The notes beneath the pieces are model-generated. The model worked only from the letters and a program-made list of their open reading frames with translations. It ran no database searches and was not told where the DNA came from. Made by a program: the position numbers and the translations under genes. From an uncultured Roseburia sp. (lineage in GTDB: Bacteria > Bacillota > Clostridia > Lachnospirales > Lachnospiraceae), in NCBI GenBank assembly GCA_947642555.1, contig CANRSX010000007.1, positions 1 to 64,000 of the forward strand: DNA of 64,000 bases. Direction: 5' to 3'. Positions 16,049-24,968 of the stretch are shown one piece after another. Position 1 is the first letter of the stretch, and each line of letters begins with the position of its first letter.

Positions 16049-17515
16049 ATGAGAAGAAAACTGGTATCCATGGCCCTGGCGTCTGTCCTGACAGCGGCGT
16101 TTTTTGCGGGCTGCGGCAAAGCTGCGGATGATGCGGGGGATAATGGCAATACGACAAATGACGGAAACGGGACGGACAGCGGAACCTCTGTGGAGAACGC
16201 GGGCGGAACGGAGCACGGGGGCACGGGAACAGCAGCGGGCAGCGGGGCGGCTTCGGGCGGATCGGTGTATTACCTGAATTTTAAGCCGGAGCAGAACGAC
16301 GCCTGGCAGGAACTGGCGGAGCTCTACACAGAGCAGACTGGCACGGAGGTGGTCGTGATCACCGCTGCGGACGGGACCTATGAGCAGACGTTAAAATCCG
16401 AGATCGCAAAGACGGAGGCGCCGACGCTGTTTCAGGTGAACGGCCCGGTCGGGCTTGCAAACTGGGAGGACTACTGCATGGATTTATCCGGCAGCGAGCT
16501 GTACTCCCATCTGACCAGCGGGGATTATGCGTTAAAAAACGATGCCGGGGAGGTGGCAGGCATCGCGTATGTGATCGAGACCTACGGGATTATTTACAAT
16601 AAGAAAATTCTGGAGGATTACTGCACGCTGGAGAATGCGGTGATCGGGACGCCGGAGGAGATCGATGATTTTGACACGTTAAAGGCGGTTGCGGACGACA
16701 TTCAGGCGAGGCGGGAGGAGATCAATGATACGTTCGGCTATGAGTTAAAGGGCGCGTTTACCTCCGCGGGCATGGATAATTCGTCCGACTGGCGGTTTAA
16801 GACGCATCTGGCCAACCTTCCGATCTACTACGAATACCGGGACCGCGGCATTGACAGCACGGATGCGATCGAGGGGACTTATCTGAATCAATATAAACAG
16901 ATATGGGATCTGTATCTGACGGATGCGACCTGTGAGCCGGGGCTTCTCTCGAGTAAAACCGGGGATGAGTCGGAGTCGGAATTCGGCATGGAGGAGGCCG
17001 TGTTTTATCAGAACGGCACCTGGGAGTACGGCAACCTGACGAACCCGGATAACGGCTATCTCGTGGCGGCGGAGGATATGAGCATGATGCCGGTCTATAT
17101 CGGCGTGGAGGGCGAGGAGAATCAGGGACTGTGCACCGGTTCCGAGAACTACTGGTGTGTGAACAGCCAGGCATCGCCAGAGGATCAGCAGGCGACGCTG
17201 GATTTTCTAAACTGGGTCATCACCTCCGATGAGGGACGGGATTCCATGGCAAATGACATGGGCTTTACGACGCCGTTTGACACCTTTGGGGAGGAATATA
17301 CGGCGGACAATGTCTTCATCCGGGCGGACGCCGCGTACACGGCGGCGGGAAAGATCCCGGTCACCTGGAATTTTTCGACGATCCCGTCCGAGACCTGGAA
17401 GGACGGCGTGGGTTCCGCACTGCTGGAATACGCGCAGGGCACCGGATCCTGGGACGCGGTTGTGACTGCGTTTGTAGACGGATGGGCTTCGGAATATGCG
17501 GCGGCGCATGAGTAG
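16049..17515 (+). CDS. Sugar ABC transporter substrate-binding lipoprotein
   Basis: The 488-residue protein starts with a lipoprotein signal whose lipobox is FAGC (Cys near residue 22), followed by an Asn/Gly/Thr-rich spacer and a family 1 solute-binding domain (YYLNFKPEQNDAWQELAELY...). Late signatures are QNGTWEYGNL and the GSENYWCVNSQA segment. The two permease genes follow at once, so this is the extracytoplasmic receptor of a CUT1-type carbohydrate importer. The neighbouring MalQ hints at maltodextrin, though the actual sugar is not shown. ATG 16049 has AAAAGGGGG at 16030-16038. Confidence 0.9.
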   Translation: MRRKLVSMALASVLTAAFFAGCGKAADDAGDNGNTTNDGNGTDSGTSVENAGGTEHGGTGTAAGSGAASGGSVYYLNFKPEQNDAWQELAELYTEQTGTEVVVITAADGTYEQTLKSEIAKTEAPTLFQVNGPVGLANWEDYCMDLSGSELYSHLTSGDYALKNDAGEVAGIAYVIETYGIIYNKKILEDYCTLENAVIGTPEEIDDFDTLKAVADDIQARREEINDTFGYELKGAFTSAGMDNSSDWRFKTHLANLPIYYEYRDRGIDSTDAIEGTYLNQYKQIWDLYLTDATCEPGLLSSKTGDESESEFGMEEAVFYQNGTWEYGNLTNPDNGYLVAAEDMSMMPVYIGVEGEENQGLCTGSENYWCVNSQASPEDQQATLDFLNWVITSDEGRDSMANDMGFTTPFDTFGEEYTADNVFIRADAAYTAAGKIPVTWNFSTIPSETWKDGVGSALLEYAQGTGSWDAVVTAFVDGWASEYAAAHE

Positions 17516-17524
17516 GTGCCGCGT

Positions 17525-18367
17525 ATGGAAAAATCAATCAGAAAATATTTTCCGGTATTTGTGCTTCCCACATTCGCGGCGTTTACGGCAGGCTTCATCC
17601 TGCCGTTCCTGATGGGAATCGGTCTGTCCTTCTGCCGGTTCACCACGGTGACGGACGCGGAATTTATCGGGCTCGGAAATTACACAAAAATCATCTCGGA
17701 CGCTACCTTTGTCCATGCGCTGTGGTTTACGGCCCTGTTTACGATTGTCTCGGTGATCACGATCAATGTGCTCGCCTTTGCGATCGCGATGCTGCTGACA
17801 AAGGGAATACGGGGGACGAACCTGTTCCGCACCGTGTTTTTTATGCCGAACCTGATCGGCGGCATTGTGCTCGGGTATATCTGGCAGATCCTGTTAAACG
17901 GTATTCTGGAAAACTTCGGAAAGACCCTGACGTACTCGTCCGCCTACGGCTTCTGGGGGCTGATCATCCTGATGAACTGGCAGCAGATTGGCTATATGAT
18001 GATCATCTATATCGCGGGGATCCAGAATATCCCGGATGAGCTGATCGAGGCGGCGAAAATGGACGGCGCGCCGGCGGGAAAGCTGCTGTTTCATGTCACG
18101 ATCCCCATGGTGATGCCCTCCATTACCATCTGCACGTTTCTGACGCTGACGAACTCTTTTAAGCTGTTTGACCAGAATCTCGCGCTGACAGCCGGGGAGC
18201 CGTCAAACCGCTCGCAGATGCTCGCCCTCAATATTTTTGAGACCTTTTATTCGAGGAGCGGCTGGGAGGGCGCGGGCCAGGCGAAGGCGGTGGTCTTTTT
18301 CCTGATCGTGGCCCTGATCGCGGTGGCGCAGAACAGACTGACGAGAAGTAAGGAGGTGCAGCAGTGA
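17525..18367 (+). CDS. Sugar ABC transporter permease (MalF/UgpA type)
   Basis: The 280-residue protein has six membrane helices. It carries the permease EAA loop motif as ELIEAAKMDGAPAGKLLFHVTIPMVMP, split around residues 175-200, which docks the ATPase. It forms the translocation channel with the next gene product. ATG 17525 is favoured over GTG 17516 because TAGGTG (17513-17518) gives normal spacing. It follows the binding-protein gene almost without a gap and its stop overlaps the start of the second permease. Confidence 0.9.
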   Translation: MEKSIRKYFPVFVLPTFAAFTAGFILPFLMGIGLSFCRFTTVTDAEFIGLGNYTKIISDATFVHALWFTALFTIVSVITINVLAFAIAMLLTKGIRGTNLFRTVFFMPNLIGGIVLGYIWQILLNGILENFGKTLTYSSAYGFWGLIILMNWQQIGYMMIIYIAGIQNIPDELIEAAKMDGAPAGKLLFHVTIPMVMPSITICTFLTLTNSFKLFDQNLALTAGEPSNRSQMLALNIFETFYSRSGWEGAGQAKAVVFFLIVALIAVAQNRLTRSKEVQQ

Positions 18368-19236
18368 TGGCGCAGAAACGGGAAGAAAACCAGGTGAGTG
18401 CGGTACGGCGCGCAAAGCACGGGTGGATTTATACGATTGTATTTTCGATCCTCTCGGCGGCATGGCTGTATCCGGTCTGTCTTGTCGCGATCAATGCGTT
18501 TAAGAAAAAAGCGTTTATCACGAGGGATCCCTTTTTACTGCCGGATGAACGCTCCTTTTTCGGATTCCGGAATTTTGTGAACGGTGTGGAGAAGACGGAT
18601 TTCTTTTCCGCGGCGGTAAATTCCGTGATCATCACGGTCGGCTCGGTGGCGGTGATCCTTCTGTGCACCTCGATGTGCGCCTGGTATCTCACGCGGGTGC
18701 ACGATAAGCTGACCGCCGCGATCTATACGCTGTGCCTGTTTTCCATGATCGTCCCCTTTCAGATGGTGATGTTTCCGCTGTCAAAGCTGGCAAACATGAT
18801 GCGTCTGAGTAATCCGGTGGGAATCATCCTGGTGTATCTGGGGTTCGGGGCAGGGCTTTCGGTTTTTATGTTCTGCGGGTTTGTCAAAAGCATCCCGTTA
18901 GAGATCGAGGAGGCGGCGATGATCGACGGCTGTACGCCGCTGCAGACGTTTTTCGGGGTGGTGTTCCCGATCATGAAGCCCACGACGATCACGGTGGCGA
19001 TCTTACAGGCGATGTGGATCTGGAACGACTACCTGCTGCCGTACCTGGTGCTGGATCTGAAAAAATACAAGACGATCCCCATCGTGATCCAGTATTTAAA
19101 AGGCGGCTACGGCGCGGTGGACTGGGGCACCATGATGGCGATGCTGGTGCTTGCCATTCTGCCGGTTATCGTGTTTTATACGGCCTGCCAGCAGTATATC
19201 ATCCAGGGCGTCGTCGCGGGGGCCGTGAAGGGGTGA
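18367..19236 (+). CDS. Sugar ABC transporter permease (MalG/UgpE type)
   Basis: The 289-residue protein has six membrane helices and an EAA motif of the MalG class (EIEEAAMIDGCTPLQTFFGVVFPIM, around residues 180-205). The sequence WIWNDYLLPYLVL near residue 220 is typical of CUT1 permeases. Starts at GTG 18364 and ATG 18367 are both served by AGGAGG (18351-18356). The operon encodes no ATPase; in Firmicutes such systems usually share a general MsmK/MalK-type ATPase encoded elsewhere. Confidence 0.9.
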   Translation: MAQKREENQVSAVRRAKHGWIYTIVFSILSAAWLYPVCLVAINAFKKKAFITRDPFLLPDERSFFGFRNFVNGVEKTDFFSAAVNSVIITVGSVAVILLCTSMCAWYLTRVHDKLTAAIYTLCLFSMIVPFQMVMFPLSKLANMMRLSNPVGIILVYLGFGAGLSVFMFCGFVKSIPLEIEEAAMIDGCTPLQTFFGVVFPIMKPTTITVAILQAMWIWNDYLLPYLVLDLKKYKTIPIVIQYLKGGYGAVDWGTMMAMLVLAILPVIVFYTACQQYIIQGVVAGAVKG

Positions 19237-19277
19237 TATTTTGCGGAGGCAGGACCGGAATCAGATTGTAAAGGTAA

Positions 19278-19307
19278 TTGACAAACCAGGCTTTCCTGTG
19301 GCAAAAT
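19278..19307 (+). promoter_or_regulatory. Candidate malQ promoter
   Basis: TTGACA (19278-19283), an 18-bp spacer and CAAAAT (19302-19307) lie 69 bp before malQ. A GC-rich inverted repeat (GCGGGA...TCCCGC, 19331-19356) falls in the resulting leader. I see no catabolite-responsive element. Confidence 0.5.
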
Positions 19308-19375
19308 AAGGAAAACGAAAAACAGCAAAGCGGGAGGCGCCCCTGGCGCATCCCGCTACAGAAAAGAGGACAATC

Positions 19376-20992
19376 ATGACGAGAAGCAGCGGTGTACTGA
19401 TGCATATCTCCTCGCTGCCGTCCCCTTACGGGATCGGCACGATGGGGCGGGAAGCCCGGAGATTTGCGGATTTTCTTGCAAAATCAGGCCAGACCTTCTG
19501 GCAGATTCTTCCGGTGTGTCCGACGAGCTACGGGGATTCCCCGTACCAGTCGTTTTCCAGCTTTGCCGGAAATCCCTATTTTATCGACCTGGAGCTTTTG
19601 TGTGAGTCGGGGCTTCTGACGCAGGAGGAGTGCGGGGCGTTTCCGTGGGGAGACGATGCATGCCGCGTGGACTACGGCATCATGTACCGCTCCCGCTATG
19701 CGCTGCTGCGGAAAGCCTTTGCGCGTTTTGAGGAGAAGACGCCGGCTGATTTTGCCGGATTCTGCCGGCGGGAGGCGGAATGGCTCTCCGAATATGCGCT
19801 GTTTATGGCGCTAAAGGACGCAAATGACGGCGAGGCATGGTTTTCCTGGGATCCGGCGTTAAAGACGAGGGAGCCTGAGGCGCTTGCGGCTGCCAGGGAG
19901 ACCTATGCAGAGGATATCCGGTTTTATCAGATGCTCCAGTACCTGTTTTCGAAACAGTGGAGAAGCTTAAAATCATACGTGAACGGGCTCGGGATCCGCA
20001 TCATCGGCGACACCCCGATCTATGTGGCGGGCGACAGCGCGGACGTGTGGGCGAATCCGGGCCAGTTTTACCTGGATGTGGACTTAAATCCCATCGACGT
20101 GGCGGGCTGCCCGCCGGATGCCTTTTCCGCGGACGGACAGCTGTGGGGGAACCCGCTGTTCCGCTGGGATGTGATGAAGGAGGACGGCTATACCTGGTGG
20201 ACGAAGCGGATCGCGGCCATGGCAAGGCTCTACGACATTGTCCGCATCGACCATTTCCGCGGGTTTGATTCCTACTACGCGATCCCGGCAGCAGACGACA
20301 CGGCGCGGAACGGCGAGTGGCGGGAAGGCCCCGGCATGGATCTGTTCCGGGCGGTGGAGGAAAAGCTGGGCAGGCTTGACATCATCGTCGAGGATCTCGG
20401 TTTCCTGACGCCCTCCGTGCTTCAGCTGGTGGAGGATTCCGGGTTCCCGGGAATGAAGGTGATCCAGTTCGCCTTTGATTCCAGGGAGGGCAGCAATTAC
20501 CTGCCGCACACCTACGGGCCGCACTGCGTGGTGTACACCGGGACCCACGACAACGACACGCTGCTGGGCTGGATGGAGACGGCGCCGGCGGACAGCGTGC
20601 AGTTCGCGAAGGATTACCTGAACCTGACAGAGGGGGAGGGCTATAACTGGGGCATGATGCGCGGCGCGTGGTCCTCGGTGGGAGAGCTCGCCATCGTGCC
20701 GATGCAGGATCTGATCGGGATCGGCTCGGAAGGCAGGATGAACACGCCCTCCACGCTGGGCGGAAACTGGCAGTGGCGCGCCACGGCGGATCAGATCAGC
20801 GATGCGCTGGCAGAGAAGCTTTACCGGTATATGGAGATGTACGGGAGGGTGCGCCCGGGCACGAAGCGTCCGGGAGCGGAAGGCTGCGGCACGCCCGTGG
20901 TGAAGGTGCCGGCCAGAAGGTGTTCCTACGGACGTCGTCCGGGCCGCGTGAGCCCGAAGCCTGGCTGGTTAAGAGGCGGTTTCGCCCGCTGA
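19376..20992 (+). CDS. malQ: 4-alpha-glucanotransferase (amylomaltase)
   Basis: The protein is GH77: it starts RSSGVLMHISSLPSPYGIGTMG, has PVCPTSYGDSPYQSFSSFAGN, the nucleophile region VRIDHFRGFDSYY, the acid/base IVEDLGFLTP and GTHDNDTLLGW. It transfers maltodextrin segments during glycogen and maltodextrin use and fits with the upstream sugar importer and glgA further along. It is 538 residues, whereas the family usually stops shortly after the MEMYGR-type helix. Here about 35 Arg/Gly/Pro-rich residues follow, which look like translated intergenic DNA after a lost stop, and the frame runs 24 bp into the convergent GNAT gene. Confidence 0.92.
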   Translation: MTRSSGVLMHISSLPSPYGIGTMGREARRFADFLAKSGQTFWQILPVCPTSYGDSPYQSFSSFAGNPYFIDLELLCESGLLTQEECGAFPWGDDACRVDYGIMYRSRYALLRKAFARFEEKTPADFAGFCRREAEWLSEYALFMALKDANDGEAWFSWDPALKTREPEALAAARETYAEDIRFYQMLQYLFSKQWRSLKSYVNGLGIRIIGDTPIYVAGDSADVWANPGQFYLDVDLNPIDVAGCPPDAFSADGQLWGNPLFRWDVMKEDGYTWWTKRIAAMARLYDIVRIDHFRGFDSYYAIPAADDTARNGEWREGPGMDLFRAVEEKLGRLDIIVEDLGFLTPSVLQLVEDSGFPGMKVIQFAFDSREGSNYLPHTYGPHCVVYTGTHDNDTLLGWMETAPADSVQFAKDYLNLTEGEGYNWGMMRGAWSSVGELAIVPMQDLIGIGSEGRMNTPSTLGGNWQWRATADQISDALAEKLYRYMEMYGRVRPGTKRPGAEGCGTPVVKVPARRCSYGRRPGRVSPKPGWLRGGFAR

Positions 20993-21475
20993 GGCTGACC
21001 GCTGAAAGGCGATGCGGGGCGACCCGTCCTCCACGTGGATGATGCCGCATCTCTGAAATCCGTTTGCGGTGAGCAGATGCTGCATGATATGGTTGTCCGC
21101 GTGGGTATCGGCGCGCAGATTCGGGATCACGGCGGTACAGTAGCTGAGACACACACGGAATATCCCGGGTGTCGTGCCGTCCGAGGCGAGGCGGTGAATC
21201 GTGCCGTAGGGCAGATCATTCAGCCAGTGTCCGTTCCGGATCACGGCATAGGTCGGATCGTCGCCGATCAGGAGAGAAAAGACGCCGCAGAGGCGGGAGT
21301 CTGTTTCGATCAGATAACTGTTCCCGTCATGGATATCCTGAAGAAGGACGTCCGTGGCGGGATTTTTACTGCCCCACTGGCCGGGGTTGCCGTTTTTTTT
21401 CATCTGCTCCCTCGCATAGGCGTAGATCTGCTGCATGGCGGCAAGGTCGTTTAAGGTGGCGTGTCGTATGTTCAT
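20969..21475 (-). CDS. GNAT family N-acetyltransferase
   Basis: The 168-residue protein has the GNAT order: MNIRHATLNDLAAMQQIYAYAREQM, a central beta strand pair (LCGVFSLLIGDDPTY), then the acetyl-CoA region with TIHRLASDG and NLRADTHADNHIMQHLLTANGFQRCGIIH. That close is typical of RimI-like or phosphinothricin-type relatives. The substrate cannot be told. AAAGGAT precedes the ATG at 21475 on the minus strand. Its 3' end overlaps the extended tail of malQ, which is convergent. Confidence 0.85.
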   Translation of the reverse strand: MNIRHATLNDLAAMQQIYAYAREQMKKNGNPGQWGSKNPATDVLLQDIHDGNSYLIETDSRLCGVFSLLIGDDPTYAVIRNGHWLNDLPYGTIHRLASDGTTPGIFRVCLSYCTAVIPNLRADTHADNHIMQHLLTANGFQRCGIIHVEDGSPRIAFQRSASAGETAS

Positions 21476-21598
21476 GAGTCCGATCCTTTCTGCAGCCGTT
21501 TGCCGGCGCCTGTAATTCGGGCGTACGGCATCTGGTCGGAAGTCGTTTCAGATTCATCTTACTGATACCGGTGACGAAAGTCAATATGAACCGTACCG

Positions 21599-21627
21599 TT
21601 GTCATTCTTTTTTAAAAGTGCTAGAAT
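21599..21627 (+). promoter_or_regulatory. Promoter of the lipid kinase gene
   Basis: TTGTCA (21599-21604), a 17-bp spacer and TAGAAT (21622-21627) lie 46 bp before the start at 21673, between divergent genes. Confidence 0.58.
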
Positions 21628-21672
21628 AAGCAGAGAAAAACCGGGGGAACGTAAGGGTACAGGAGAAGAGAG

Positions 21673-22629
21673 ATGTTCTATTTTATTGTAAATAAGAGAT
21701 CCGGCAGCGGAAAAGGCGCGCAGACCTGGAACGAGATCATGGAGGTGCTCGACGCGGAGCATGTCAGCTACAAGGCATGGGTGACGGAGTATGCGGGGCA
21801 CGCGGTAACGCTTGCAGGCGAGATCTGCGAAAAGGAGGATGACGACATCTGTCTCGTTGCGGTTGGCGGAGACGGGACGGTCAATGAGGTGATAAACGGC
21901 ATGACGCATTTTGAGCGTGTGCGCTTTGGCGTGATTCCCACGGGCTCGGGAAATGATTTTGCGCGGGGGCTGGATCTCTCTGCGGATGCGTCGGTGAACA
22001 TGCAGCGGATCATAGCGTGCAGCCGGCTGGCGCGGGAGGAAAACCGCCGGATGGATCTGGGCGAGGTAAGCTTTACGGGTGGTGAAAAGCCCCGGCTGTT
22101 TGCGGTGAGCGCGGGGATCGGGCTGGATGCCCTTGTCTGCAAAAAGGCGCTGACGTCGCGGCTTAAGGATTTCCTGAACCGGCTGCACGCCGGGAAGCTG
22201 ACCTATGTGATCCTGACGGTGCAGTCCCTGTTTTCCATGCAGACGATGGACGCGGCGGTGCATTTTGACGGAAAGGGAGGGCGCAGTCTGAAAAAGACGA
22301 TCTTTATCGCGGCCATGAATTTCCGGTGCGAGGGCGGCGGCGTGCCGATGGCGCCGGATGCGGATGCGGCGGACGGAAAGCTCTCGGTCTGCAGCGCGTC
22401 GGGCATCCCGAAGTGGCGCACGTTTTTCTGCCTGCCGTTTCTGGTGGCGGCGAAGCATCTGTGGATCCGCGGGTTTGAGGTGAACAATGTGACAGAGTGC
22501 AGCATCCGGCTGAAAAACCCGATGGTGCTGCACGCGGACGGGGAGTACTGCGGCGACGTGTCACAGCTTCGCTTCCGGTGTCTGCCGGGGAAGCTGTGCG
22601 TGCTGGCCAATCCACATTTCAAGGAATAA
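21673..22629 (+). CDS. Diacylglycerol kinase family lipid kinase (YegS/BmrU type)
   Basis: The 318-residue protein has the DAGK catalytic motif AVGGDGTVNEVINGM (about residues 65-79), the upstream IVNKRSGSGKG phosphate-binding stretch, and GVIPTGSGNDFARGL. It phosphorylates diacylglycerol or a related lipid at the membrane face and so recycles lipids. ATG 21673 follows AGGAGAAGAG. Its stop codon (22627-22629) lies inside the -35 region of the sigma-E promoter for spoIVA, but the two genes are otherwise unrelated. Confidence 0.9.
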   Translation: MFYFIVNKRSGSGKGAQTWNEIMEVLDAEHVSYKAWVTEYAGHAVTLAGEICEKEDDDICLVAVGGDGTVNEVINGMTHFERVRFGVIPTGSGNDFARGLDLSADASVNMQRIIACSRLAREENRRMDLGEVSFTGGEKPRLFAVSAGIGLDALVCKKALTSRLKDFLNRLHAGKLTYVILTVQSLFSMQTMDAAVHFDGKGGRSLKKTIFIAAMNFRCEGGGVPMAPDADAADGKLSVCSASGIPKWRTFFCLPFLVAAKHLWIRGFEVNNVTECSIRLKNPMVLHADGEYCGDVSQLRFRCLPGKLCVLANPHFKE

Positions 22630-22652
22630 TTACCATGCCCCTTTCATACATT
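22624..22652 (+). promoter_or_regulatory. Sigma-E-type promoter of spoIVA
   Basis: GAATAAT (22624-22630) fits the sigma-E -35 consensus as I know it from Bacillus subtilis, and CATACATT (22645-22652) fits its -10 exactly; the 14-bp spacer is right. The downstream gene is a known sigma-E target in the mother cell, which independently supports the call. The -35 overlaps the stop codon of the lipid kinase gene. Confidence 0.78.
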
Positions 22653-22678
22653 TTAGTAAATATGGAAGGGGTATGTTT

Positions 22679-24163
22679 ATGGACAGCAGCAACAAAAAAG
22701 AATTTGATCTGTACCGGGATATAAAAAACCGCACCAACGGCGAAGTGTATTTGGGGATCGTCGGCCCTGTCCGCACAGGGAAATCCACGTTCATCAAACG
22801 CTTTATGGATCTGATGGTGCTCCCCTATATGGAAGATGTGCACAGCAGAGAGAGGACGGTCGACGAGCTGCCGCAGTCCGCACAGGGAAAGACGATCATG
22901 ACCACGGAGCCGAAGTTCATCCCCAAGGACGCGGCCCAGATCACGCTTGGCGACGACATGAAGGTCTCGGTGCGCTTAATCGACTGCGTCGGTTTCATGG
23001 TGGAGGGCGCGGCCGGGCATATGGAGGGGGACGCGGACCGCATGGTAAAAACGCCATGGTTTGATTATGAGATCCCGTTTGTGGAGGCGGCTTCCGTCGG
23101 GACGCAGAAGGTGATCAAAGACCATGCGACCGTCGGGATTGTGGTCACGACGGACGGCACGATCGGCGATCTCGCGCGGGAAAATTATGTGGAGGCGGAG
23201 GAGACGACGGTCCGGGAGCTCGAGGCGATCGGGAAGCCCTACGTGATCGTACTCAATTCCCAGAAGCCCTACAGCGAGGAGACAACGCGCCTGACAGAGG
23301 AGCTGCGGGAAAAATATCACCGCCCGGTAGTTCCGGTAAACTGCGAGCAGCTGAGAAAGGACGACGCATATCAGATCTTAGAACAGCTGCTTTACGAATT
23401 CCCGGTGGTGCGGGTGGAATTCTTCATCCCGAAATGGGCGGAAATGCTCGACGCGGATCACCCGATGAAAGCAGAGATCATCCGGACGGCATCCGGGATC
23501 TTAGGCAGCATGCAGCGCACCGGCGACGTCTATGCGCAGACCTTTACGCCGGAGCAGTACATATCGCGGATCAAGGTGGAGGAGCTGAACCTGGCGGACG
23601 GCTGTGTGAGGATCCGCATGGACATCGCAGAAAAATATTACTATGAGAATATGAGCGAGCTGGCCGGCGTGCCGATCTCGGGCGAGTACGAGCTGATCTC
23701 CCTGATCCGGGAGCTTGCGGAGCGCAAACTGGCCTACGAGAAAGTCGCGGACGCGTTTGAGGCGGTACAGATGAAGGGCTACAGCGTTGTCGGGCCCGGT
23801 CTCTCCGACATTAAGATGGAGGAGCCGGTGTTAATCCGCCACGGGAACAAGTTTGGAGTGAAAATGCGGGCGGTATCCCCGTCGATCCATATGATCAAGG
23901 CGAACATCGAGACCGAGATCGCGCCGATCGTGGGCAGCGAGGAGCAGGCGAACGATCTGATCTCTTACATCAAAGAAGGGCAGCAGAGCGAGGAGGGCGC
24001 CTGGGAGACGAATATCTTCGGGAAATCCGTGGGCGAGCTGATGGAGGACGGGATCCGCAGCAAGATCGCGATGATGGACGACGAATGCCAGATGAAGCTG
24101 CAGGATACGATGCAGAAGATTGTGAATGACAACAACGGCGGGATGGTGTGTATCATCATCTGA
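22679..24163 (+). CDS. spoIVA: Stage IV sporulation protein A, spore-coat morphogenetic ATPase
   Basis: At 494 residues the length matches the Bacillus protein. It has the Walker A GPVRTGKSTFIKRF (about residues 25-38), the family signatures MTTEPKFIPKDAAQI and LIDCVGFMV (Walker B-like), and the conserved C-terminal GGMVCIII tail. SpoIVA polymerises by ATP hydrolysis on the forespore surface and anchors the coat. ATG 22679 is chosen over ATG 22673 because GGAAGGGG (22664-22671) abuts the first. It is monocistronic, with a sigma-E promoter before it and a strong terminator after it. Confidence 0.96.
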   Translation: MDSSNKKEFDLYRDIKNRTNGEVYLGIVGPVRTGKSTFIKRFMDLMVLPYMEDVHSRERTVDELPQSAQGKTIMTTEPKFIPKDAAQITLGDDMKVSVRLIDCVGFMVEGAAGHMEGDADRMVKTPWFDYEIPFVEAASVGTQKVIKDHATVGIVVTTDGTIGDLARENYVEAEETTVRELEAIGKPYVIVLNSQKPYSEETTRLTEELREKYHRPVVPVNCEQLRKDDAYQILEQLLYEFPVVRVEFFIPKWAEMLDADHPMKAEIIRTASGILGSMQRTGDVYAQTFTPEQYISRIKVEELNLADGCVRIRMDIAEKYYYENMSELAGVPISGEYELISLIRELAERKLAYEKVADAFEAVQMKGYSVVGPGLSDIKMEEPVLIRHGNKFGVKMRAVSPSIHMIKANIETEIAPIVGSEEQANDLISYIKEGQQSEEGAWETNIFGKSVGELMEDGIRSKIAMMDDECQMKLQDTMQKIVNDNNGGMVCIII

Positions 24164-24183
24164 AACCGGATGTTGCAGCGTGA

Positions 24184-24208
24184 GAGTCCGGCGAGCCGGA
24201 CTCTTTTT
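24184..24208 (+). terminator. spoIVA terminator
   Basis: GAGTCCGGC (24184-24192) pairs perfectly with GCCGGACTC (24195-24203) around a two-base loop and is followed by five T residues. Confidence 0.9.
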
Positions 24209-24213
24209 ATTTC

Positions 24214-24370
24214 AAAAGTTCAGCCATCCTCTGCGGGATGGGCGAATCATGCTCGCATGAATGAGCACATCACACGGAGGATGAGCGGAGCGCCCGTATA
24301 TGAGCAAAAATGAACCGCGAAGCGGTGGGAAGTGCCACAGGCACGGTTTTGCGAATGGCGCGGGCTGAAC
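24214..24370 (+). repeat. Dispersed GTTCAG...CTGAAC element, long copy 2
   Basis: It opens with AAAAGTTCAGCCATCCTCTG and closes with GCGGGCTGAAC. The ends match the short copies at 14480-14511 and 57787-57816, but about 120 bp of extra sequence separate them here. That insert holds several small palindromes, including ATGCTCGCAT, ACCGCGAAGCGGT and GTGCCACAGGCAC. It fills most of the gap between spoIVA and the sigma-factor gene, which has no other visible content. Confidence 0.55.
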
Positions 24371-24460
24371 GGACGTAAAATATCTCAACACTTTTCCTTT
24401 CTCATACGTCTTATCAGTGAAGGCATAAGACAGCGGGCAGACATGAAGGGGACAAAAGGG

Positions 24461-24934
24461 ATGATAGAGGAATTATACGAGGCGCTCCACAGGGAGCTGA
24501 CAAAATGGCTCGGTGCGGTGACCGGGAACCGGACGCTGGCGGAGGATCTGGTGCAGGAAGCGTTTCTGCGCGCGCTGTTACATGAGGATCAGCTCCGGCA
24601 TCTGAGCTTTCCGCAGCGGAGGGCCTGGCTGTACCGCACGGCAAAGCATCTGTACCTGGACAGGCGGCGCCATGATTCCTTTGAGACCATAGTGGAGGAA
24701 ATCCCTGAGAAGACGGCGGAGAACCCGGAATATGACCGGATTGACAGCGAGCAGCTTCTGACCGCATTAGAGGAGGAGGAGCGCGCGATGTTTGTGCTCC
24801 GGTACCTGGAGGGCTACAATGCGACGGAGATCGGCAGGCTGTTTGATCTGCCGCCCGGAACAGTCCGGTCAAAGCTGTCGGATGCCAGACGCCGTCTGCG
24901 GCGATGCATGGATAACAGGAAGGGCAGCCCGTAA
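24461..24934 (+). CDS. ECF-like RNA polymerase sigma factor
   Basis: The 157-residue protein has a sigma region 2 (AEDLVQEAFLRALL, then RRAWLYRTAKHLYLDRRR) and a region 4 HTH (YNATEIGRLFDLPPGTVRSKLSDARRRLRR), with no region 1 or 3, as in group 4 sigma factors. I chose ATG 24461, served by GAAGGGGAC about 10 nt upstream; the open frame from 24332 starts inside a repeat element and adds unrelated residues, and ATG 24443 is also possible. No recognisable anti-sigma factor is adjacent; the unrecognised 408-residue protein that follows by 34 bp is the natural candidate partner or target. Confidence 0.85.
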   Translation: MIEELYEALHRELTKWLGAVTGNRTLAEDLVQEAFLRALLHEDQLRHLSFPQRRAWLYRTAKHLYLDRRRHDSFETIVEEIPEKTAENPEYDRIDSEQLLTALEEEERAMFVLRYLEGYNATEIGRLFDLPPGTVRSKLSDARRRLRRCMDNRKGSP

Positions 24935-24968
24935 CGCGTGATGCCCGCCCAGAGAGAGGAGAACAAAA

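Noticed and set aside
21559-22533. 324-codon frame on the minus strand across the lipid kinase gene
   Set aside because: It is antisense to a clear DAGK-family gene, has no family motif or ribosome site, and its composition (His/Arg/Pro/Ala-rich) is that expected from a GC-rich complement.
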